From positions 1-55,682 of the forward strand of contig NZ_NDYF01000008.1 in the NCBI RefSeq assembly GCF_002243175.1: a stretch of 55,682 nt of DNA, written 5' to 3'. Below the pieces are notes generated by a model. That model had not been told where the DNA came from and did no database searches. It saw only the letters and a list, made by a program, of their open reading frames with translations. This DNA comes from Finegoldia magna_J. Its GTDB lineage: Bacteria; Bacillota; Clostridia; Tissierellales; Peptoniphilaceae. Positions 41,688 to 49,019 of this stretch are shown here, piece after piece. Position 1 is the first letter of the stretch; each line of letters begins with the position of its first letter. Position numbers and translations under genes: made by a program.

Positions 41688-42686
41688 ATGAAAAAACTAC
41701 TATTAATTACAACTGGAGGAACTATAGCTTCCGTTGCTACAGATAAAGGATTAGCACCAGGTCTTCAAGCAAAAGATATATTAGAATATGTAAAATTTAA
41801 GAAATTTGATTTTGAATTGGATACAATAAGTTTATTCAGTATTGATTCAACAGATATAAAACCAGAGCATTGGCTACATATCAAACAAACTATAAAAGAA
41901 AATTACGATAATTACGATGGGTTTGTAATAACACATGGTACAGATACTTTGGCATACACTGCATCTGCGTTAGGGTATTTAATTCAAAAAAGCCCGAAAC
42001 CAATTGTAATAACAGGTGCTCAAAAATCAATTTCAAATGATATTACAGATGCAAAGAATAATTTAATAGATGCATTGATATTTGCTAGTAAAGAAAAATC
42101 ACACGGTGTCAATATAGTGTTCAATGGAAAAGCTATTTGTGGAAATAGAGCTAGAAAAGTTAGAACAAAAAGTTTTGATGCATTCGATTCTATTAATTAT
42201 CCACTGATTGCAATAATTCATGATGGAAAAGTTTTAAGATATATTGATGATAAGTCAGATAATACTGTAGAATTCTATGACAAACTAGATGACAGCGTAT
42301 ATTTGTTGAAATTAATTCCATCAATGAGAGCAGATATATTAGAAGATATTTTCGAAAAATACGACTGTATTATCGTAGAAAGTTATGGAGTTGGTGGAAT
42401 GCCTGAAGGAATATCTGAAGAATTTCTAAGATTAATGGATCGATACTCAACTAATAAAATAATTGTAATGACAACTCAAGTTCCACAAGAAGGATCAGAT
42501 ATTGGAGTGTATCAAGTTGGTATGAGAATTAGAGAAAAGTTAGATGTTTTGGAATCAAAAGATATGACATTAGAATCAGTTGTGTGTAAAATGATGTATG
42601 TTATGGGAAAGCACAACAGAGATATTCAAAAAATTCAAGACGAATTTTACTCAATTATAAATCACGATATTTCAATAATAGAATAA
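41688..42686 (+). CDS. L-asparaginase, cytoplasmic type I
   Basis: 332 aa, no signal peptide. The first catalytic Thr is in LLITTGGTIAS, the second Thr-Asp-Lys set in ITHGTDTLAYTA and GAQKS. The lack of a signal peptide and the length fit the cytoplasmic AnsA-like enzymes that hydrolyse asparagine to aspartate and ammonia. AGGAGG precedes ATG. Own promoter and terminator make it monocistronic. Confidence 0.92.
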   Translation: MKKLLLITTGGTIASVATDKGLAPGLQAKDILEYVKFKKFDFELDTISLFSIDSTDIKPEHWLHIKQTIKENYDNYDGFVITHGTDTLAYTASALGYLIQKSPKPIVITGAQKSISNDITDAKNNLIDALIFASKEKSHGVNIVFNGKAICGNRARKVRTKSFDAFDSINYPLIAIIHDGKVLRYIDDKSDNTVEFYDKLDDSVYLLKLIPSMRADILEDIFEKYDCIIVESYGVGGMPEGISEEFLRLMDRYSTNKIIVMTTQVPQEGSDIGVYQVGMRIREKLDVLESKDMTLESVVCKMMYVMGKHNRDIQKIQDEFYSIINHDISIIE

Positions 42687-42693
42687 GAATATT

Positions 42694-42732
42694 AGCGGTA
42701 AAATAATTTTCAAAATATTTTACCGCTTTTTT
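42694..42732 (+). terminator. terminator of the asparaginase gene
   Basis: The long stem AGCGGTAAAATA/TATTTTACCGCT is followed by Ts, 8 bases after the stop. Confidence 0.92.
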
Positions 42733-42788
42733 ATTTGTAAATTTTGAAAAGTGTGAGATATGAATTATAATTTAGTTAGAGGAAAATT

Positions 42789-43319
42789 ATGAAAAGAAAT
42801 GTAGATTTTTATGTAAAAAAAAGAAATGAATTGATTGATTTGTTAGATGAAGAGAAAATATCAAAGCAGGAATTTATTTCAAGAAATAACGTATTGATTA
42901 ATAGTTTTAATCTAAGACCTTTCACTGATATTAGAACAGTAAACGAGGGGGTTTTTAATTATCAATATTATAATTTAAAAGCAAAGGAATACAATACAAT
43001 AGCTAACAAATACAAAAACAAAAAACCTAAAAAGTATATTGCATCTTTAAATAAATGCAGAAACTATTACCTAGAAAAAGATAATACAATTTTAAAGATT
43101 TTGGAATTGATAGAATACAAGAATGTTGAAGCTTATTACATAGACATTTTGTCCTACAGAATGAGGGATAATCTTTTTGAAATTGTTCTCAAAGATTATG
43201 AGAAGATGATTTTTCACACAATAAATGAAAATATCAAACAACATTTGATAGCAAATAATGTTTTTGAACCAATAAAGAAAAAATCCCTTATCGATTCTTA
43301 TGTCAATAAGGGATATTAA
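42789..43319 (+). CDS. uncharacterised protein
   Basis: 176 aa, no signal peptide, no membrane segment, and very rich in Lys, Asn, Tyr and Ile. Helix-prone throughout. A conserved-looking centre (FNYQYYNLKAKEYNTIANKY, 57-76) is followed by a Lys-rich linker and a helical C-terminal half. It may belong to one of the small uncharacterised clostridial families, but I do not recognise a function. GAGGA lies 7 bases before ATG. It stands alone and is convergent with the MltG-like gene with no base between their stop codons. A minus-strand terminator is built into its last codons. Confidence 0.8.
   Translation: MKRNVDFYVKKRNELIDLLDEEKISKQEFISRNNVLINSFNLRPFTDIRTVNEGVFNYQYYNLKAKEYNTIANKYKNKKPKKYIASLNKCRNYYLEKDNTILKILELIEYKNVEAYYIDILSYRMRDNLFEIVLKDYEKMIFHTINENIKQHLIANNVFEPIKKKSLIDSYVNKGY
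43284..43313 (-). terminator. minus-strand terminator inside the end of the convergent gene
   Basis: The perfect 8-bp stem TCCCTTAT/ATAAGGGA lies within the last codons of the plus-strand gene. On the minus strand it is followed by TTTTTTCTTT, so it terminates the MltG-like gene. On the plus strand the tail is ATTAATTATTTCTTT, weaker but possible. Confidence 0.7.
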
Positions 43320-43709
43320 TTATTTCTTTATTTGATTTACTATTTCTTCTGTAGTCATATTTTTATTTAATTTGTAATTGCCATCCTTAAAAGCAGTAAC
43401 ATTGTTTTGTTTTAAGTAATCTAAGAATTCTTGTTCATTCGTAATTATGTTTCCGCTGATTAAAATCTTTGACACATCTAAGTCTTTCGCTTCAGGTGGA
43501 ATTGTGACTTCAATGTCTTTAACCTCTTCGGTAACTTGTTGGATTTTTAAATCCTTTGAGTAAGTTTGAGAACTTGTATAGTTTTTGGAAAACATTGAAT
43601 CAATTGTTTTGTAAACATACAATGTTGTAACTACTAGAATGAGCAATAATAATAAAAGCTTTGCAAATTTATAAATAAAGTCTACTATTGTATCAATAAA
43701 ATTTTTCAT
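43320..43709 (-). CDS. MltG-like N-terminal domain protein without a transglycosylase domain
   Basis: 129 aa. One membrane helix (about 13-35), a linker, then a small LysM-like domain: VTIPPEAKDLDVSKILISGNII...FKDGNYKLNKNMTTEEIVNQIKK. This matches the membrane-proximal domain of the endolytic transglycosylase MltG (VTIPEG, then DGxYxLxxxMTxEEI). The catalytic lytic-transglycosylase domain is absent and no broken remainder is found beyond the stop. It could bind peptidoglycan or regulate the full enzyme. Confidence 0.7.
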   Translation of the reverse strand: MKNFIDTIVDFIYKFAKLLLLLLILVVTTLYVYKTIDSMFSKNYTSSQTYSKDLKIQQVTEEVKDIEVTIPPEAKDLDVSKILISGNIITNEQEFLDYLKQNNVTAFKDGNYKLNKNMTTEEIVNQIKK

Positions 43710-43769
43710 TTTTCACCTTCCTTATTAAATTATAATGATTTATTAACAATTTTTCAAATAGGAGCAATG

Positions 43770-44732
43770 ATGAGACATATAAATATAGATAATTCAAATA
43801 GCAACCAAAGAGTAGATAGGTTTATTATGAAATTGATGCCAAAAATGAGCAAAAATCATATCCAAAAACTTATCAGAACTAAAAAAGTAAAAGTTAATAA
43901 AAAAAGGACAGAACCTGACTACAATTTGAAAACTGACGATGTGGTAAATATTTATTTGTACGATGAAGTTATTGAAAAATATCAAGATAATAAAGTATAC
44001 ACTGCTGAGGATTTTAACTTGGATATAATCTATGAAGATGATGATTTGATATTGATTAATAAAAAAACAGGGGTATTATCACACGCAGCTAATCCTCAAG
44101 ATTATGGGAAAAACATAGTGGATATGATGGTAAGTTACTTGATAAAAACAAAACAGTTTACACCAACGCAAAACTCCACATTTACACCAGCTTTGGTAAA
44201 TAGATTGGATAGAAATACTTCTGGTATTGTTGTAGGAGCAAAAACTTATGATAGCTTGAAATATTTTAATGATTTATTCAAAAAACACGAAATTACTAAG
44301 ATTTACGAAACTATTGTGGTTGGTAACCTCAAAGACCAAACAATTGATTTGGCGCTAGAAAAAGATAACGATAAGAACAAATCTGTGATAAATTCTAGTG
44401 GAAAGAAAAGTATGACAAAAGTATGGAATGTGAAAAATTTCGGAAAATATTCGCTGGTCAACGTCGATTTATTGACGGGCAGGACTCATCAAATTAGAGC
44501 TCATTTGTCACACATTAATCACCCCATAATTGGAGATATTAAATATGGAAACAGAGATGTTAATAAATATTTCAAAAATAAGTACGATTTGAATTTTCAA
44601 TTATTACATTCGTGTAAGCTAATATTTCCAGAAAAAATGGAAAAATATCAAAAATATGAATCTATGGTTTTTGAAAGCAAAAGAGATGATTTATTTGAGA
44701 AGATATTGAACGATTTGGAGAGTAAAATATGA
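43770..44732 (+). CDS. RluC/RluD-type pseudouridine synthase
   Basis: 320 aa from ATG 43770, 5 bases after TAGGAG; ATG 43767 is only 2 bases away. An N-terminal S4 RNA-binding domain (QRVDRFIMKLMPKMSKNHIQKLI) is followed by the synthase core with catalytic Asp in VNRLDRNTSGIVV and the LLTGRTHQIRAHLSHINHPIIGD motif. It isomerises uridines, probably in large-subunit rRNA. It heads the operon through addA; the stop overlaps the next start (ATGA). Confidence 0.93.
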   Translation: MRHINIDNSNSNQRVDRFIMKLMPKMSKNHIQKLIRTKKVKVNKKRTEPDYNLKTDDVVNIYLYDEVIEKYQDNKVYTAEDFNLDIIYEDDDLILINKKTGVLSHAANPQDYGKNIVDMMVSYLIKTKQFTPTQNSTFTPALVNRLDRNTSGIVVGAKTYDSLKYFNDLFKKHEITKIYETIVVGNLKDQTIDLALEKDNDKNKSVINSSGKKSMTKVWNVKNFGKYSLVNVDLLTGRTHQIRAHLSHINHPIIGDIKYGNRDVNKYFKNKYDLNFQLLHSCKLIFPEKMEKYQKYESMVFESKRDDLFEKILNDLESKI

Positions 44733-46348
44733 TTAAGATAATTAACAACAATAAAACTTATGAATATGAAGATAAGTCGATATATGATTATGGCATTCAA
44801 TGTGGATTTGAAGATAGTATTGTTGCATTAAAAAACAATAAACTTGTTGATATTATGAGTAGTGTAGATGATGGAGATACGATTGAGTTTGTAAATGAAA
44901 ACAACATTTATTCACAAGACACATTGATGAAAACAGGAATTTTGCTGCTGTTATTGGCATTTAAAATAAAATTTCCCGAAGATCAATTAGTAGTTGAATA
45001 CACAATTGGAGACTATATGTATCTTGAATTCGAAAATAACAACGAAATTCATTTTAGAGATTTGGAAGAAATCAGAGAACTAATGGATGATTTGATTAAT
45101 CAAAATCTTAGAATTGAAAGAGTAAAAGTTTCCAGAAAAGAAGCTTTTGATATTTTTGAAAAGGAAGGATACGTTCAAAAATCAAGACTACTAAAAAGTT
45201 TAGAAAAGGATGAAGTGTATTTGTACAAATGTCACAATCATTACTTTGGAATAGAAGGATTTGTAGCTCCATTTACGAGATTTTTGAAACACTACAAACT
45301 TATCAATTATTTTCCTGGAGTAGCATTGAGTGTTAGCAGAACTGGTGAATTTACTGAATTTAAAGAACAAAAAGCTCTTTCAAAAATATTTTCTAAATCA
45401 AAAAAATGGACTGAGATGTTGGATATTGGTTATGTAGGAAGCTTGAATGAAAAAATTCAGGATGGAAATATGGATTTTTTGGTTAGCGTAAATGAAGCTT
45501 ATTTTGAAAATCAAATTTCATATATTGCCGACAAGATTATTTACAACAATGCAAGATTAGTTCAAATATCTGGGCCGTCATCTTCTGGAAAAACTACAAT
45601 GGCTGAAAGGCTTTCTGTGCAATTAGCTGTAAGAGGCAAAAATCCTATTCCAATTTCGATGGATAATTATTTTGTAAATAGAGTCGACACTCCTTTGGAT
45701 GAAGACGGCAATAGGGATTACGAATCGATTAATGCGCTTGATTTAAAAACATTTAACAGAGATTTAATGAGATTATTAGAAGGCGATTATGTTAATTTGC
45801 CAATTTATAATTTCATTACAGGCGAAAGAGAATATGGTGATACTTACACAAAATTGGACAAAAATGGAATCATAATTGTGGAAGGAATTCATGGACTTAA
45901 TCCAAAACTTACAAGTCTAGTACCAGACAAGGATAAATACAAAATTTATGTATCAGCCTTGACACAACTAAGTATTGATTGTCACAATAGAATATCAACT
46001 ACAGATATGAGACTTATGAGAAGAATGGTAAGAGATTTCGTTCAAAGAGATAAAAGCGTAGACGATACATTGTCTGAGTGGCCAAGAGTTCACGCTGCTG
46101 AATATATTAATGTTTTTCCATATCAAAACGAAGCAGACAGTATAATAGACTCCTCATTAATTTATGAAATTAATATTTTGAAAAAATACGTCTTAAAATT
46201 AGTGGAGAATTACGACAAAAACGGTCCAAACTTTACAGAGATTGAAAGGCTAAAATCGATTTTGAACTATTTTATAGAGATAAAGAACGATTCAATAGTC
46301 CCTAAAAACTCAATTTTACAAGAATTCATAGGAGATTATAATGAATAA
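44729..46348 (+). CDS. nucleoside (uridine) kinase with ThrRS-like N-terminus
   Basis: 539 aa. Residues 1-60 look like a TGS domain, 85-205 resemble the threonyl-tRNA synthetase additional domain (LEEIRELMDDLINQNLRIERVKVSRKEA) without its catalytic core. Residues 275-480 are a uridine kinase/phosphoribulokinase domain with Walker A GPSSSGKTT (282-290), SMDNYFVNR and the lid region STTDMRLMRRMVRD. The kinase part should phosphorylate uridine/cytidine or a similar nucleoside. The role of the synthetase-like part is unknown. It is coupled to both neighbours. Confidence 0.85.
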   Translation: MIKIINNNKTYEYEDKSIYDYGIQCGFEDSIVALKNNKLVDIMSSVDDGDTIEFVNENNIYSQDTLMKTGILLLLLAFKIKFPEDQLVVEYTIGDYMYLEFENNNEIHFRDLEEIRELMDDLINQNLRIERVKVSRKEAFDIFEKEGYVQKSRLLKSLEKDEVYLYKCHNHYFGIEGFVAPFTRFLKHYKLINYFPGVALSVSRTGEFTEFKEQKALSKIFSKSKKWTEMLDIGYVGSLNEKIQDGNMDFLVSVNEAYFENQISYIADKIIYNNARLVQISGPSSSGKTTMAERLSVQLAVRGKNPIPISMDNYFVNRVDTPLDEDGNRDYESINALDLKTFNRDLMRLLEGDYVNLPIYNFITGEREYGDTYTKLDKNGIIIVEGIHGLNPKLTSLVPDKDKYKIYVSALTQLSIDCHNRISTTDMRLMRRMVRDFVQRDKSVDDTLSEWPRVHAAEYINVFPYQNEADSIIDSSLIYEINILKKYVLKLVENYDKNGPNFTEIERLKSILNYFIEIKNDSIVPKNSILQEFIGDYNE

Positions 46349-49019
46349 GAGAATTGTGTACACTAATTCAAATTCTTCAAAGCTTTTTGATGAAAATATA
46401 TCTTACTTAAAAAATCAAATTAGAAATGGTAATACTGATTTTATTTTGATTTTGCCAAATAGAAAGCTAATTAAAAATATTAGAAATAAGTTTCTAAAAG
46501 AACAATCAGTGCTATGCGACGTGAAGATTTGGACTATTGACGATTTAGTGAATGCTTCAGATATTTCAACATATTTGACAGACCTTATTTTGAGACTAGC
46601 AATTCAAGAACTTATCGATGAAGGTGAGTTTGATGATAATAAATTTTTCAATTCTAATGGAATGATAAATTCATCCAAAAGATTTATATCTGCATGTAAG
46701 TATTCAAATAAAAAAATAGATGAACTTGAAGAGATTTCTAGTCAAAATGTTAGCTTGAATATTTTGAGCAAAGTGTATGATAAATACCAAAGCATTATGA
46801 AACAAAATAATCTTTTGGATAAATTTGATGCCTATAACACAAAAAATCTTAATCTTCAAAAAAACAAGGATATTTACATTCATGGATTTAGTGAGTTTCG
46901 ACCAATTGAATTGGAAGTAATAAAGCAGTTGAAAAATTACGATGTAAATGTTTATATTTTCGTGGATTATTATAATGAATACAAAAGTAAGTTAGTAAAT
47001 CAATTGAAAGATATTGGATTTGATGCTATTCAAAATGATGAAAAATCAAAACCAAATAAATTTATAGAAAAAAAGGTAGTTAAATTAACCAATGAAATTT
47101 TAGAAAAAGACAGACTAATCGATGAAATATCAAAAGATTCATACACCTATGATTATAACAAAATGGCAATTCTTTTAGAAAAAGATTCTTCAAAAAGGGA
47201 AATACTTAATTCACTGAAACTACACGATATCCTAGTTTTTGGAGACGATTATATTTCGTATCGTGACTACAAATTTTTCTTAGATATAATTAACCTACTA
47301 GATAATACGAAAACTTTAAAGCAATATATTTTCTCTACATTGGATAGCTGCTTTTTGGAATTTGATTTGAAGGATAAAGTCACTTTCAGAAATATATTGG
47401 CGGATTTTGAGTTTGATAGTTGGGAAGATTTAGAAAAAATATTAAAAGTAAATGTGAATTATGAAACTAATTTGCAAATTCTAAAAGATATTAAATCGTA
47501 TTATTTATCATTTATAGAAACAGATTCTAATGTTTTGTCTAATCTTATAACATTAATTCAAAAGAAAGAAAGTGATGATACAGGATTTACTTTGTTTTCT
47601 GAAAAACTTTTGATAATCCTTGAAGATTTGGATAAAACTTATGCTGAACTTGTTAAAAAATCAAAAAATATTAACTCTTATTTGATGGATTTGATAAAAA
47701 ACTTGAAGGTTGATTCTACAGATTATTTAGTTGATGGAATTAGAATTTATTCCCTTACTGATATTAGACTTTCAAACTACGATGTTTTATACGTGGTTAA
47801 TATGAATGATGATGTAATTCCAGGCAAAATTAATTACGATTTCTTTAATAATGAAGAAAATATAGAATTCTTACAAGAAAAAGGGATCGATATTTTGTCA
47901 GACGCAGATAATAGAAAGAGAAATATTGATAGAATCATTGACGCTTTAAAAAGAGCGAATAAAAAAATATATCTGTCTTACAATACAGAAAGTAGCATCA
48001 AATCAAGGTTGATTTTGGATAAAAACGTAAAATCAAATCAAAAAATAAGGAAAATTAACACGAAAAATATCAAAAAAATTGACACTAAACAACTTCATAG
48101 TGTGTCAGCTTATGAAAAGTATTCTCTAAAACAACATTTGAATAGAATAGAAAACAGAATATCTTCAAAGGATATTTCTGATTTTGAAGTGGATGACAAA
48201 ACAACACAATATATATTGAAGAAAGAATTATCTTCAACTCAACTAGAAACATATTTTGAATGTCCAATGAAGTTCTATTTTAGATATTATTTGAAACTTA
48301 AACCGCAAATAAAGTCTAGACAATTGGATATCGGAACTATTTTGCATAACACATTGGAAGAATTTTATGGAATCAATAATTCCAAAATAAGAGATGCGAT
48401 AGATGGCAAATGTGAGTTAGATGTTTCAAGTTTGGATGAATTGCTAAAAAATTCATTTGAAAAGTTCGGATTAAACACAGATATAAAGGAAAATGAATTT
48501 GATTACGAAAAATATTTGAACAAACTCAAGGATTTTGTCATATCTGACATTTACAATATGAAAAACGAATCTGAAAAGTTTTATCCATATAAATTAGAAG
48601 AAGATTTTATTGTAAGCTTGGATGAAAACACTAAATTTATTGGACGAATTGACAGAGTTGATAGAACAGATTCAGGTAAGATTAGATTAATAGACTATAA
48701 ATTATCGAAAAATAGTTTCAGAAAAGTAAAAGATTTGGACAAAAACAAAGGATTTCAATTTGCAATATATTCTTCATACGGCGATGTTGTAAGTTGCAAA
48801 TATAAAAGCATTAAGGATAATGAAGAATATGAATATCTTCAAAATATTTCTAAGGATCAGTTGGATGAGATTATGATTCAAAAAGTGAAAGAATTCAGAG
48901 AAAATATAAGAAGTAAAAGATTATTTGTAAAAGCAAGTGATGACAATTCTTGTAAATATTGTGATTATAATAAAATTTGCAAGTTAAAAAACACAGAAGG
49001 AGAAGCTAGTAATGATTAA
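46341..49019 (+). CDS. addB: helicase-nuclease AddB subunit (Fe-S nuclease)
   Basis: 892 aa, shorter than Bacillus AddB (about 1160). The N-terminal region has a degenerate UvrD-like fold, with NSNSSKLF where a Walker A would sit, so ATP binding here is doubtful. The C-terminal nuclease domain has GRIDRVDRT...LIDYK (PD-(D/E)XK) and the four iron-sulfur cysteines Cys641, Cys871, Cys874 and Cys880 in the expected C-xn-C-x2-C-x5-C pattern. It degrades and processes broken DNA ends with AddA. It overlaps the kinase gene by 8 bases. Confidence 0.9.
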   Translation: MNKRIVYTNSNSSKLFDENISYLKNQIRNGNTDFILILPNRKLIKNIRNKFLKEQSVLCDVKIWTIDDLVNASDISTYLTDLILRLAIQELIDEGEFDDNKFFNSNGMINSSKRFISACKYSNKKIDELEEISSQNVSLNILSKVYDKYQSIMKQNNLLDKFDAYNTKNLNLQKNKDIYIHGFSEFRPIELEVIKQLKNYDVNVYIFVDYYNEYKSKLVNQLKDIGFDAIQNDEKSKPNKFIEKKVVKLTNEILEKDRLIDEISKDSYTYDYNKMAILLEKDSSKREILNSLKLHDILVFGDDYISYRDYKFFLDIINLLDNTKTLKQYIFSTLDSCFLEFDLKDKVTFRNILADFEFDSWEDLEKILKVNVNYETNLQILKDIKSYYLSFIETDSNVLSNLITLIQKKESDDTGFTLFSEKLLIILEDLDKTYAELVKKSKNINSYLMDLIKNLKVDSTDYLVDGIRIYSLTDIRLSNYDVLYVVNMNDDVIPGKINYDFFNNEENIEFLQEKGIDILSDADNRKRNIDRIIDALKRANKKIYLSYNTESSIKSRLILDKNVKSNQKIRKINTKNIKKIDTKQLHSVSAYEKYSLKQHLNRIENRISSKDISDFEVDDKTTQYILKKELSSTQLETYFECPMKFYFRYYLKLKPQIKSRQLDIGTILHNTLEEFYGINNSKIRDAIDGKCELDVSSLDELLKNSFEKFGLNTDIKENEFDYEKYLNKLKDFVISDIYNMKNESEKFYPYKLEEDFIVSLDENTKFIGRIDRVDRTDSGKIRLIDYKLSKNSFRKVKDLDKNKGFQFAIYSSYGDVVSCKYKSIKDNEEYEYLQNISKDQLDEIMIQKVKEFRENIRSKRLFVKASDDNSCKYCDYNKICKLKNTEGEASND

